From: an uncultured Lachnospiraceae bacterium
Lineage (GTDB): Bacteria; Bacillota; Clostridia; Lachnospirales; Lachnospiraceae
DNA: 64,000 nucleotides
Assembly: GCA_910584585.1 (NCBI GenBank)
Contig: CAJUBP010000016.1
Coordinates: 1 to 64,000, forward strand
Direction: 5' to 3'
Every line of letters begins with the position of its first letter. Position 1 is the first letter of the stretch. Below, in pieces: positions 1-8,979 of this stretch. The notes under the pieces are model-generated. The model did no database searches, had not been told where the DNA came from, and was given only the letters and a program-made list of their open reading frames with translations. The position numbers and the translations under genes were made by a program.

Positions 1-2249
1 GGGCAGAGCCTGGAATAATGCCTGAGGGATACAGGGCAGAGCCTGGAATGATGCCGGAAGGGTATGATCAGGCGGAAACCGGAATGATGCCAGAGGGGTA
101 TGTATCGGAAAGGTATGAGCGGAATGCGGAACCGGGGATGATGCCGGAAGGGTATGAGCAGAATGCGGAACCGGGGATGATGCCAGAAGGGTATGAGCAG
201 AATGCAGGACTTGGAGTGATGCCGGAAGGATATGAACGGAGTGCAGGACTTGGAATGATGCCAGAGGGATATTATCAGGCAGAAGCGGGGATAGTGCCTG
301 AGGGGTATGTACCGGAAGAGTATATACAGAATGCAGATCCAGGAATTGCGCCGGAAAGATATGTACAGAATGCAGAACTGGGAATTGCGCCGGAAGGGTA
401 TATGCAGGAGGCAGAACCGGGAATGGTTTTGAGGGGATATATACGGGATACAGAGCCGGAAATGGAGTCAAAGGAATATTTGCCAGAAGAATCTCCGCAG
501 GAGGCAGAATCGGAAATATCGTTGGCAGGCGATATCCCAGAACCAGAAGAGGAAGTGCCGCTGGCCAACCATATTCCAGAGCCAGTATTGGAACTGCCGC
601 CGGAGGATTATCTTCCAGAGCCGGAAGGGGGAATGCCGCCGTCAGGCTATTCTAAAGAGATGGAATCGGACATGGTTCCGCCGGAAGAATCCAGACAGCA
701 AATATTGGCAGACAGAAATAATTATGTGCCGGAGAGTCTCCTGGAAGAAAGCTATCCGCCGGAAAGCGCCCTGGCCAGAGCGGGATATCCGGTAAAAGGT
801 TTTTCGCAGAAACAAAAACTGCCGCAGGGGAATTTAGCGGGAGGGCCGGAAGCCATACCGGAGCCTGTAATGAGAGACCCGGAAGCCATACCGGAGCCTG
901 TAATGAGAGACCCGGAAGCCATACCGGAACCTGTGATGAAAGACCCGGAAGCCATACCGGAACCTGTGATGAAAGACCCGGAAGCCATACCGGAACCTGT
1001 GATGGAAGACCCAGAGTCTGTAAGGAAAGAACGGGAAGTTTTGCCAGAACCTGTACTGAGAGACCCGGAAGTCTTACCGGAGCCTGTAAGGAAAGAATCG
1101 GCTGTTTTGCCGGAAATGCCAAAACAATTGGAAGAGCCGAATCTTCCGAATATGCCAAAGAGGGTGAAGGCGCCGGCAGGAATACCCGTGCAGCCGGCAA
1201 CGCTGACAGGAACGCCCATGCAGCCGGAAGAGCCGATAGCGGCTCCTGCGCAGCCGGAGGCTCCCCCCAGAAAAAAAGATGCCGAAAGCTATCTGGAATC
1301 TGCGTTTCGGGCGGCAAAAGCCTCCCGGGAAGAAAAAAATCAGCTTCCCAAGGTAGAATTGGAACGGAAAGAGGAATATCTTCCGGAACCGGAGCCGATA
1401 CCGGAGGAACTTTCCATTCCCGAAGTGACACTGGAACCGGAAGAAACGCTGTTTGTGTCTGAGATAGGAATTGCGCCGGAAGAAGAGCCGGTGCGGAAGC
1501 TGAGTGAAGAGCAGAAAGAGATTTTTTCTTATTTTGTCCCGGTTACCGGAATGGAGCAGCAGCTCTGCCAGGTATTGGAAGGGGCTTTACATAGAAAAGG
1601 AAAGGACAAAAGCTCCGGCAGCGGAAATATTCTGATTATGGGCGGCCGGGGCAGCGGCAAAACCGTGCTGGCCACTGATATTATCAAAGCCGTGCAAAAG
1701 AGCGGCAGCCATCCGGAAGGAAAAGTGGGCAAGATTACAGGAGAATCCTTGAACCAGAAGGATTTAAGCCAGTTGATTAAGAAAATTGCAGGTGGTTATC
1801 TCATCATTGAGCGAGCAGGAGAGATTTCTCAGGAAACGGCTACAAGGCTGGCTCTTTTGATGGATCAGGACACCGACGGCCTGCTGTTTATTTTGGAGGA
1901 CACCAGAAAAGGGATTGAAAAGGTTTTAAGTCAGGACGCGAATTTTGCCAGGAAATTTACAGAACGAATTAAGATACCTGTCTTTACCAGCGACGAACTG
2001 GTAGAGTTTGCGAAGGCGTATGCTTTTGAACAGGAATGTGAGATTGATGATATGGGAATATTAGCTCTTTATAACCGTATCAGCAACATACAAAAGCTGG
2101 ATGAGGCCACTACATTAACGGAAGTTAAGGAAATTGTGGATATGGCTATCAGCAGTGCGGAAAGAGGTGGATTTAAGAAATTATTCGGAGGAAAGAAATT
2201 CAGCCCGGAAGGGTATTTATATCTGAGAGAAAAAGATTTTGAAGAATAA
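1..2249 (+). CDS. Repeat-rich protein with C-terminal AAA-type ATPase domain (5' end outside window)
   Basis: The reading frame is open to the first base, so the true start lies upstream. The first ~130 visible residues are a tandem array of about 13-residue units ending in MPEGY. A second array of five 11-residue DPEAIPEPVM(R/K/E) units follows at bases 846-1010. The last ~240 residues form a P-loop ATPase with Walker A GGRGSGKT near base 1642 and a LIIERAG strand as probable Walker B. It ends in SPEGYLYLREKDF, which echoes the repeat motif. It lies 22 bp upstream of glgB in the same direction. AAA proteins of this sort resemble SpoVK/CbbX-like ATPases, but I cannot assign a role. The acidic Pro/Glu-rich N-terminus suggests a disordered or scaffold-like arm. 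Confidence 0.8.
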   Translation, partial: AEPGIMPEGYRAEPGMMPEGYDQAETGMMPEGYVSERYERNAEPGMMPEGYEQNAEPGMMPEGYEQNAGLGVMPEGYERSAGLGMMPEGYYQAEAGIVPEGYVPEEYIQNADPGIAPERYVQNAELGIAPEGYMQEAEPGMVLRGYIRDTEPEMESKEYLPEESPQEAESEISLAGDIPEPEEEVPLANHIPEPVLELPPEDYLPEPEGGMPPSGYSKEMESDMVPPEESRQQILADRNNYVPESLLEESYPPESALARAGYPVKGFSQKQKLPQGNLAGGPEAIPEPVMRDPEAIPEPVMRDPEAIPEPVMKDPEAIPEPVMKDPEAIPEPVMEDPESVRKEREVLPEPVLRDPEVLPEPVRKESAVLPEMPKQLEEPNLPNMPKRVKAPAGIPVQPATLTGTPMQPEEPIAAPAQPEAPPRKKDAESYLESAFRAAKASREEKNQLPKVELERKEEYLPEPEPIPEELSIPEVTLEPEETLFVSEIGIAPEEEPVRKLSEEQKEIFSYFVPVTGMEQQLCQVLEGALHRKGKDKSSGSGNILIMGGRGSGKTVLATDIIKAVQKSGSHPEGKVGKITGESLNQKDLSQLIKKIAGGYLIIERAGEISQETATRLALLMDQDTDGLLFILEDTRKGIEKVLSQDANFARKFTERIKIPVFTSDELVEFAKAYAFEQECEIDDMGILALYNRISNIQKLDEATTLTEVKEIVDMAISSAERGGFKKLFGGKKFSPEGYLYLREKDFEE

Positions 2250-2271
2250 AATAAATATAGGAGTGGTAGCT

Positions 2272-4164
2272 ATGGAACGTTTTTCAGATTTAGACATGTA
2301 CTATTTTGGACAGGCAACGCATTATGACATCTACAAGAAATTGGGCGCGCATCCCGTTACAGAGAAGGGGAAAAAAGGCGTGTATTTCGCAGTATGGGCG
2401 CCCAATGCAGCAAAAGTTTCCGTAATCGGCGAGTTTAATGAGTGGAAAGAAGACGCAAATGAGATGAAGCGCTTAGAGCCCATGGGGATTTTTGAATTGT
2501 TCATTCCCGGGGTCAAAGAAGGAGATTTGTACAAATACTATATTGAAACGCCGGAGGGCAATAAGCTTTACAAGGCAGATCCCTTTGCCAATTACGCAGA
2601 ACTGCGCCCTGGAAATGCTTCCGCTGTGGCGGATATCAGCGCGTTTAAGTGGACAGATACGAAATGGATGGAGAAGCGCAAAGCATGTAAAGATGTTCAT
2701 GCTCAGCCTATGGCGATTTACGAAGTGCATCCCGGTTCCTGGATGCGCCATCCGGGCCGGGAGGATGAGGGGTTTTATACTTACCGGGAATTTGCAGTGA
2801 AACTTGCGGATTATGTGAAAGAGATGGGATACACGCATGTGGAGCTGATGGGAATTTCAGAATATCCCTTCGACGGCTCCTGGGGATACCAGGTAACTGG
2901 ATATTACGCGCCTACTTCCCGGTACGGAACCCCTGCCGATTTTGCTTATCTGGTGGATTATCTGCATAAACACGGCATCGGCGTTATTTTGGACTGGGTT
3001 CCCGCGCATTTCCCGCGAGACGCCCACGGCCTTGCAGAATTTGACGGAACCTGCCTGTATGAATATGCAGATACCAGGAAAGGGGAACATCCGGACTGGG
3101 GCACCAAGATTTTTGACTATGCGAAGAATGAAGTGAAGAATTTCCTTATCGGCAGCGCATTGATGTGGGTGGAGCATTACCATGTGGATGGCCTTCGCGT
3201 GGATGCAGTGGCTTCCATGCTGTATCTGGATTACGGCAAACAGGACGGCCAATGGGTGGCTAATAAGTACGGCGAGAATAAGAATCTGGAAGCTATTGAG
3301 TTTTTCAAACATATTAATACCCTGATTCTGGGCAGAAACCCAGGAACTGTTATGATTGCGGAAGAATCTACGGCATGGCCGAAAGTGACAGGAACAGTGG
3401 AAGACGGCGGTTTGAATTTCAGCTATAAATGGAATATGGGCTGGATGCATGATTTCCTGGATTATATGAAGCTGGATCCTTATTTCCGGAAAGACAACCA
3501 TAACAGGATGACCTTTGCCATGAGCTATAACCACAGCGAGAATTATATCCTGGTGTTGTCTCATGATGAGGTGGTACATCTGAAGTGCTCCATGATTAAT
3601 AAAATGCCCGGAGAAGGGAAAGATAAGTTCTCCAATTTAAAGGCGGGATACGGCTTTATGATAGGGCATCCCGGGAAAAAACTGCTGTTTATGGGACAGG
3701 AGTTCGGACAGCTTCGGGAGTGGAGCGAAGAAAGGGAATTAGACTGGTTCCTGCTGGCAGAGCCGGAGCATCAGCAGCTTCAGACCTTTGTGAAGGATCT
3801 TCTCCATATTTATACGAAATATCCGGCTATGTATGAGGCGGACACCAGCTTTGAGAATTTTGAATGGATTAATGCAGATGACAATTTCCGCAGTATTTTC
3901 AGTTTTGTGAGAAAGAGCCGCACTGGGAAAAATAACTTGTTGTTTGTCTGCAATTTTACTCCGGTAGAACGGGAAGATTACAGGGTCGGCGTGCCGCTGA
4001 AAAAGCAGTATAAGCTGATTTTCAACAGCGATGATAAGAAATACGGCGGAGAAGGCGTGAAGCGTCCGCTGGTATATAAGGCAGAAAAGCAGGAATGCGA
4101 CAACAGGCCTTTCTCCTTTGCATATCCGCTGCCGGCGTTTGGCGTAGCTGTTTTTGTATATTAA
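2272..4164 (+). CDS. glgB: 1,4-alpha-glucan branching enzyme
   Basis: Cuts alpha-1,4 glucan chains and re-attaches them through alpha-1,6 links during glycogen synthesis in the cytoplasm. An N-terminal CBM48-like domain (YFAVWAPNAAKVSVIGEFN) precedes a GH13 barrel with the family motifs: DGLRVDAV carries the nucleophile Asp, MIAEEST the acid/base Glu, and LSHDEVVH the third Asp. About 630 residues is normal for GlgB. The ATG at 2272 is chosen over an in-frame TTG at 2239 because it follows an AGGAGTGG-like ribosome site and starts the conserved MERFSDLDMYYFGQ sequence. No other glycogen gene is in the window. The gene is followed by a hairpin (4190-4220) and a strong terminator. Confidence 0.95.
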   Translation: MERFSDLDMYYFGQATHYDIYKKLGAHPVTEKGKKGVYFAVWAPNAAKVSVIGEFNEWKEDANEMKRLEPMGIFELFIPGVKEGDLYKYYIETPEGNKLYKADPFANYAELRPGNASAVADISAFKWTDTKWMEKRKACKDVHAQPMAIYEVHPGSWMRHPGREDEGFYTYREFAVKLADYVKEMGYTHVELMGISEYPFDGSWGYQVTGYYAPTSRYGTPADFAYLVDYLHKHGIGVILDWVPAHFPRDAHGLAEFDGTCLYEYADTRKGEHPDWGTKIFDYAKNEVKNFLIGSALMWVEHYHVDGLRVDAVASMLYLDYGKQDGQWVANKYGENKNLEAIEFFKHINTLILGRNPGTVMIAEESTAWPKVTGTVEDGGLNFSYKWNMGWMHDFLDYMKLDPYFRKDNHNRMTFAMSYNHSENYILVLSHDEVVHLKCSMINKMPGEGKDKFSNLKAGYGFMIGHPGKKLLFMGQEFGQLREWSEERELDWFLLAEPEHQQLQTFVKDLLHIYTKYPAMYEADTSFENFEWINADDNFRSIFSFVRKSRTGKNNLLFVCNFTPVEREDYRVGVPLKKQYKLIFNSDDKKYGGEGVKRPLVYKAEKQECDNRPFSFAYPLPAFGVAVFVY

Positions 4165-4189
4165 AAAGAGAAGGCAGGGGCGAAAGATA

Positions 4190-4220
4190 GTAACAGTGAA
4201 GCCGAAGGCTGAACTGTTAC
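4190..4220 (+). repeat. Short dispersed hairpin, GTAACAG family, copy 1
   Basis: GTAACAGT pairs with ACTGTTAC around an inner GCCGAAGGC hairpin. Similar GTAACAG...CTGAACTGTTAC hairpins occur at 14445-14473 and 38386-38410, all between genes. It lies in the glgB to response regulator gap, upstream of the terminator at 4318. Confidence 0.55.
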
Positions 4221-4317
4221 GAAAGATATCATATCCCGGGAACGGTTCGCGCTTCTTATAAGAACGCTTGCTATAAGGGGTTCGCAGCGACTCGGTAAGT
4301 GAAAATTGCCATAGGAG

Positions 4318-4351
4318 GCCAGGCCATAGTGATTATCGGCCTGGCTTTTTT
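4318..4351 (+). terminator. Rho-independent terminator
   Basis: GCCAGGCC and GGCCTGGC form a perfect 8-bp stem with a 12-nt loop, followed directly by six T. It would end a glgB transcript, or a transcript of the 234-bp gap, ahead of the response regulator gene. Between glgB and this site there is more inverted-repeat sequence but no recognisable RNA family. Confidence 0.85.
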
Positions 4352-4398
4352 AAAACCGTAAAAAGCAAAGAAAACAGACCAAAGGGAGATTGCTTGCG

Positions 4399-5103
4399 AT
4401 GAATGAATATAAAATTATGGCCGTGGACGACGAGCCGGATATTCTGGATCTGCTTGAAAAGGCTTTAAACATTGAGGGTTTTCCTACTGTCATAAAAGTC
4501 GGTACAGGAAGAAAGGCGGTAAATGCCTGCAGAGAAATTCAGCCGGACATGATTATCTTAGATGTCATGCTGCCGGATATTGACGGTTACGAAGTATGCA
4601 GGCAGATCCGGCAGTTTTCCCATTGCCCCATCTTGTTTCTTTCCTCCAAAAATGATGAATTAGATAAAATTCTGGGCCTGGCTGTCGGCGGCGACGACTA
4701 CGTTGCCAAGCCTTTCAGCCCCAAGGAAATTGCTTACAGAGTGAAGGCGCAGCTGCGCCGCATGGAATACAGGCAAAGCCCCTGCGGCAGCCAAACAATA
4801 GAAATCGGAGCCTTAACGATTGATACGGATGGCTGCAGGGCCCTCAAAGACGGCAGGGATCTGGAACTGACTGCCAGGGAGTTTGAGATACTGCAGTACT
4901 TAGCGGAAAATAAAGGACGGGTGATCAGCCGTGAGCGCTTATATGAAGCGATCTGGAAGGAGGACAGTTTTGGCTGCGATAATACAGTCATGGTCCATAT
5001 CCGGCATCTGCGCGAGAAAATGGAAAAGGATCCTGCCGCGCCCGGGTATCTTATCACAATGAAAGGATTGGGCTATAAGCTGGTAAATCCCTATGAAAAA
5101 TAA
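4399..5103 (+). CDS. OmpR/PhoB-family response regulator
   Basis: Receiver domain with acidic pocket VDDEPD, phospho-acceptor Asp in MIILDVMLPDIDG and conserved Lys in AKPFSP. A C-terminal winged-helix DNA-binding domain follows (LELTAREFEILQYL ... VMVHIRHLREKME ... GLGYKL). The ATG at 4399 is preferred to an in-frame TTG at 4390 because GGGAG ends ten bases before it. The last codons overlap the start of the histidine kinase gene by 11 bp, so the two are translationally coupled. It probably controls the ABC transporter that follows at 6751-8824. Confidence 0.93.
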   Translation: MNEYKIMAVDDEPDILDLLEKALNIEGFPTVIKVGTGRKAVNACREIQPDMIILDVMLPDIDGYEVCRQIRQFSHCPILFLSSKNDELDKILGLAVGGDDYVAKPFSPKEIAYRVKAQLRRMEYRQSPCGSQTIEIGALTIDTDGCRALKDGRDLELTAREFEILQYLAENKGRVISRERLYEAIWKEDSFGCDNTVMVHIRHLREKMEKDPAAPGYLITMKGLGYKLVNPYEK

Positions 5104-6520
5104 AAAGAGTTTCAACCCTTTCTTTCGGATGGTTCTTCTCCTTTCCGCAATATTATTGGTTGGCATTGCCGCGGCAATCGGCCTGTTCTATTATATGTTC
5201 TCAATTCCGGAACCGGAAGGAATGAGCCTCGCCAGTTGGCCGCAGACTTTTACAGACAATTTTTCTTCCTGGACAACCTATCAGGACGGAGAACTATCCA
5301 TAGAACAGATCGGGCTTGACTGGCTGGACAAATATGGTCTGTGGATTCAGTTTTTGGATGAATCCGGGCAGGAGATTTTCTCTTATAACAAACCTGCCGG
5401 TTATCCTTTCGAATATTCCGCTTCCGAACTGCTGGCCCTTGGTTCCAGTGACTATCAAAACGGATATACAGTATTTGTAAACAGCCTGGACGGTTCCGAA
5501 GAAATTTGCAGTTACGCAGTCGGATTCCCTTATGATATCGGAAAATATATGCTGCATTACAACGGCAGCAGAATTTCAAGGCTTTCTCCGGTGGCAAGGG
5601 GAATCATTCTAACTGCTTTGGGCGCCCTTATGATCATTGTGCTTATTTATGATTTCTGGCTCTCATGGAAATTGTCAGGCATTACAAAGGGCGTCAAAAA
5701 CATCTCCCTCCGTGCCTACCAGCCATTGCAGGAAAACGGGATGTTCGGCGAAGTCTACAACGCCCTGAACAAAATGGACAGGGACATATGCCATGCCGAT
5801 CAAATAAGCAACGAGACAGAAACCATGCGCCGGGAATGGATTGCCAATATTACCCATGACCTGAAAACGCCCCTGTCCCCCATCAAGGGATATGCGGAAC
5901 TGCTGGCTGACAGTTCTGATAAGGAGAAACAGACTGTGCAGGAATACGGCGCGATCATCCTGAAGAATATCAACCATACGGAACGCCTGATCAATGATTT
6001 AAAACTGACTTATCAGCTTGATTCCGGTTCCGTGCCCTTTCACCCGGAAAAAGTCCGTATTACACGCTGTGTAAAAGAATGGATCATAGATATTGTCAAC
6101 GATCCCGCCTACGCAAACCGTGACATTGCCTTCGACAGCAAAATACCGGAACAATCTGTAACTTTAGATCCCGGCCTGTTCCGGCGCGCTGTAACGAATC
6201 TTGTCGCAAACGCCCTTCTGCACAATCCTGCGGATACAAAGGTCAGCGTCCTGCTTGACGCAGACAAAAGCGGCGGCATTCTGCTTCGGGTACGGGATAA
6301 CGGAAAGGGACTCGATGAATCAGAGAGGGAAAGGCTGTTTGAACGGTATTACAGAGGGACAAATACAACAGAAAAGCCGGAAGGAAGCGGTCTGGGGCTT
6401 GCCATAGCAGGCCAGATCGCAGCCCTTCACGGCGGTGAAATCACAGTAAAAAGCCAGCGGGGCATTGGAACAGAATTTGTCCTCCACGTCCCTTGTAAAA
6501 ATGGAGAAGCTGCAGATTAA
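5093..6520 (+). CDS. Membrane sensor histidine kinase
   Basis: Partner of the regulator at 4399. Two membrane spans (residues ~11-35 and ~165-190) bracket an extracytoplasmic sensor of about 130 residues. A linker and the transmitter follow: H-box EWIANITHDLKTPLSP with the phospho-accepting His, N-box NLVANALLHNP, and G-boxes RDNGKGL and GSGLGLAIAGQI. 475 residues is ordinary for a HisKA/HATPase_c kinase. A strong hairpin follows at 6616-6667, and the ABC ATPase begins 230 bp downstream, a layout typical of peptide-sensing or detoxification modules in Firmicutes. The ligand is unknown. Confidence 0.93.
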   Translation: MKNKKSFNPFFRMVLLLSAILLVGIAAAIGLFYYMFSIPEPEGMSLASWPQTFTDNFSSWTTYQDGELSIEQIGLDWLDKYGLWIQFLDESGQEIFSYNKPAGYPFEYSASELLALGSSDYQNGYTVFVNSLDGSEEICSYAVGFPYDIGKYMLHYNGSRISRLSPVARGIILTALGALMIIVLIYDFWLSWKLSGITKGVKNISLRAYQPLQENGMFGEVYNALNKMDRDICHADQISNETETMRREWIANITHDLKTPLSPIKGYAELLADSSDKEKQTVQEYGAIILKNINHTERLINDLKLTYQLDSGSVPFHPEKVRITRCVKEWIIDIVNDPAYANRDIAFDSKIPEQSVTLDPGLFRRAVTNLVANALLHNPADTKVSVLLDADKSGGILLRVRDNGKGLDESERERLFERYYRGTNTTEKPEGSGLGLAIAGQIAALHGGEITVKSQRGIGTEFVLHVPCKNGEAAD

Positions 6521-6615
6521 GGTTTCGTTATGATTGCCGAACGCCCTCGCCTTGCTGGGGCGGGCTTTGGCGCAGAGGCATCTTAAGGTGAAATTAAGAT
6601 AGGGAAAAGTTCAGG

Positions 6616-6667
6616 ATAAGATAGGCGGTTTATGCTATTAAGCATAGGCCGCCTTATTTTATCTTAT
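6616..6667 (+). terminator. Long hairpin after the kinase gene, probable terminator
   Basis: ATAAGAT-AGGCGG on the left pairs with CCGCCT-TAT..ATCTTAT on the right, with an inner TATGCT/AGCATA stem. The structure is long and nearly symmetrical and could work in both orientations. It separates the RR-HK genes from the ABC genes. Confidence 0.6.
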
Positions 6668-6724
6668 GGGAAATACCGTGCCACTGTGAAGTGATGAAGT
6701 TCATGAATTTCCTATAAGATAAAA

Positions 6725-6740
6725 CCCTCAAGATTGAGGG
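6725..6740 (+). promoter_or_regulatory. Small perfect hairpin before the ABC ATPase start
   Basis: CCCTCA and TGAGGG form a 6-bp stem around a 4-nt loop. It ends about five bases before the GGGGAGG ribosome site of the ABC ATPase gene, so it could affect initiation, or it may be chance. Confidence 0.35.
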
Positions 6741-6750
6741 GATAGGGGAG

Positions 6751-7614
6751 GTGAAGTGGGCTGTGAATCATATAAACGCAAGCCTTTCACCCGGAGTATA
6801 CGGCCTGCTGGGGGCAAACGGCGCCGGGAAGACAACGCTTATGAGAATGATATGCGGCGTTTTGAAGCCATCTTCCGGCAGTATCCGTATGAACGGCAAA
6901 AGCATTGAGGAACTGGGTGAGCGGTACTACTCCCACTTGGGATATATGCCGCAGGATTTCGGCTTTTATCCCGATTTTACCGCCCGTGAATTTATGCTGT
7001 ATATGGCAGCGGTAAAAGGGCTTGACGCCAAAACGGCAAAACAAAGGACAGAACAGCTGCTTCATATGGTAAACCTGCAGGATGCAGCAAACAAAAAAGT
7101 CAAATCCTATTCTGGCGGCATGAAGCAGCGGCTGGGAATCGCCCAGGCGGAACTGAACCATCCTTCGATCCTAATACTGGATGAGCCCACTGCCGGCCTT
7201 GATCCCAAAGAGCGGGTCCGTTTCCGCAACCTCATATCGGATTTCGCAAAAGAGAAAATTGTCATCCTGTCCACGCATATCGTATCGGACGTTTCCTATA
7301 TCGCCGACTACATCTTAATGATGAAAAGCGGCAGGTTTCTGCTTGGCGAACCCATGGAAACGGTTACAGACCACATCAAAGGGAAAGTCTGGGAAATCCT
7401 GATTGACAACCGGGAAGTTCCAAAATACAGCCGGGATTTTTCTGTGGTAAACCTGCGCCACGAAAACAATATGGTACGGCTGCGGATTGTCAGTGATACG
7501 ATGCCGGCGGCAGACGCAGTTACGGCAGAGCCGAGCTTAGAGGACCTGTTCCTATATCATTTCGGGGAAGATGTACAGGGCGAAAGGAGCGATGATTATG
7601 CTGATGAAATATGA
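6751..7614 (+). CDS. ABC transporter ATP-binding protein, short N-terminus
   Basis: ATPase of an export-type ABC system. Walker A (GANGAGKTT) begins only ~20 residues from the first usable start, followed by signature SYSGGMKQRLGIAQA, Walker B LILDEPTAGLDP and H-loop STHIVSD. Family members normally carry another ~15-20 residues (first beta strand and A-loop aromatic) before the AVNHIN segment seen here. In frame upstream there is only a short open stretch back to a TAA at 6715, with no good start. GTG 6751 or GTG 6763 are the options, GGGGAGG lying at 6745-6751. The N-terminus therefore looks shortened. It overlaps the permease gene by 23 bp. Confidence 0.85.
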   Translation: MKWAVNHINASLSPGVYGLLGANGAGKTTLMRMICGVLKPSSGSIRMNGKSIEELGERYYSHLGYMPQDFGFYPDFTAREFMLYMAAVKGLDAKTAKQRTEQLLHMVNLQDAANKKVKSYSGGMKQRLGIAQAELNHPSILILDEPTAGLDPKERVRFRNLISDFAKEKIVILSTHIVSDVSYIADYILMMKSGRFLLGEPMETVTDHIKGKVWEILIDNREVPKYSRDFSVVNLRHENNMVRLRIVSDTMPAADAVTAEPSLEDLFLYHFGEDVQGERSDDYADEI

Positions 7615-8824
7615 ATTCTTAAAAATCCTGCGAAAAAAATCCACCATTATCGTTATGGCGGTTAGCCTGCTGTTAACGGCATTCCTGTTCGGGCTGCCCA
7701 TCCTGCAGTACCAGACCTACAATCAGGATGGCGTGATCAAAGGCCTTAAGGGCATTGCTTATACAAAAGACCAGTATCAGGATATCTCCGTCCCGATTAC
7801 GGACGAATATGTGGAAAAAACAATCACAGAGTATCAAAAGCTCTTTGAGAATCCCGATCATGTCGGTTATGACGGAAACGAAAAGTTTCTGATCGGCGAC
7901 GCATACTGGAATTTTGTCGCTCCCAGGGAAAAACAGCTTAGAATGATCGCCTCTGCATACGATTCCCCCGGCGAAAATTCCGGTTTCGATAAACTGCCGG
8001 AACTGGATCTGACAAATGGGGCTAAGTTTTATGAGGCAAGGAATGAAAAGATAGAATCGCTCCTGAACACACCGTCAAGGGAGCTTTCATCCCAGCAGAA
8101 AGAATACTGGAGCAATAGGAACAGTAACGTGGAAACGCCTCTGCAATATGGATATTACGAAGGCTGGGAAATCATTATGACCAGTTTTGAACTGCTGATG
8201 TTCGCCCTGTTGGCTGTCTGCATTGTGATAGCGCCTGTCTTTTCCGGTGAATACCAGGCCGGCACGGACGCCGTCATCCTGTCTGGCAAATATGGCAAGA
8301 CCAAACTTGTAACGGCAAAAATAATATCATCTATGCTGTTTGGCGTCCTTGCATTTACGCTGCATGTTATCGTTGCTTTCGGTCTGCCCCTTGCGGCTTT
8401 CGGGGCAGATGGCTGGAACTTGCCTTTACAGACTGCAGGCCTTACAATCCCTTACCCATTCACCTTCCTTCAGGCGACTCTAATTAACCTGGGCGTTATT
8501 TATCTGGTACTGCTTGCCATGATTGGCTTGACGCTGCTGTTATCTGCTAAAATGAAAAGCCCTTACCTTGTGCTGATCGTACTTGTGCCCGTGCTTTTTA
8601 TCCCGCTGTTCCTCTCTCCCAATGGGACGGCCGGAGCATACAACCTGACTCTGTTTCTGCTGCCGTACCGTTCTGTTATGCCGGAAATCGGTAAATATGT
8701 TTCCTACCAGATCGGCGGGCTGGTTCTTGACGCCCTTTCCATGCGGGCCATTCTGTATGCCGTCCTGACGGCGGTTATGCTGCCCCTTGCAAGACTGGGT
8801 TTTCAGAAGCACCAGGTTGCGTGA
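7592..8824 (+). CDS. ABC-2 type permease
   Basis: Membrane partner of the ATPase at 6751. A first span near residues 15-35 is followed by a long extracytoplasmic segment of ~150 residues, then about five hydrophobic spans (for example around FELLMFALLAVCIVIAPVFSG and YLVLLAMIGLTLLLS). The ATG at 7592 follows AAAGGAG by four bases and lies inside the end of the ATPase gene. The arrangement RR-HK-ATPase-permease suggests export of, or resistance to, a membrane-active compound, but the substrate cannot be read from sequence. Confidence 0.85.
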   Translation: MIMLMKYEFLKILRKKSTIIVMAVSLLLTAFLFGLPILQYQTYNQDGVIKGLKGIAYTKDQYQDISVPITDEYVEKTITEYQKLFENPDHVGYDGNEKFLIGDAYWNFVAPREKQLRMIASAYDSPGENSGFDKLPELDLTNGAKFYEARNEKIESLLNTPSRELSSQQKEYWSNRNSNVETPLQYGYYEGWEIIMTSFELLMFALLAVCIVIAPVFSGEYQAGTDAVILSGKYGKTKLVTAKIISSMLFGVLAFTLHVIVAFGLPLAAFGADGWNLPLQTAGLTIPYPFTFLQATLINLGVIYLVLLAMIGLTLLLSAKMKSPYLVLIVLVPVLFIPLFLSPNGTAGAYNLTLFLLPYRSVMPEIGKYVSYQIGGLVLDALSMRAILYAVLTAVMLPLARLGFQKHQVA

Positions 8825-8896
8825 AGTGCGGATAGGAAGAGAAAAAGGCTGTCCTTTCCGGCGGCGTCAATGATGCAGGAAACGGCAGAATATCGA

Positions 8897-8940
8897 ACAG
8901 GATGCCCAGTCTGCATGACAAAGGGGCATCCTGTCTTTCT
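8897..8940 (+). terminator. Terminator of the RR-HK-ABC block
   Basis: ACAGGATGCCC and GGGCATCCTGT form an 11-bp stem, followed by CTTTCTATTT. It sits between the convergent permease and cbiK genes. Confidence 0.75.
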
Positions 8941-8979
8941 ATTTAGTGACTTTCGCTTCCAAAAGATAAAAAGTCCGCG

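Noticed and set aside
652..1431. Long minus-strand open frame (259 codons) opposite the repeat-rich gene
   Set aside because: It exists because the plus-strand repeats are Pro/Glu-rich; the product is low-complexity, with no ribosome site and no family resemblance.
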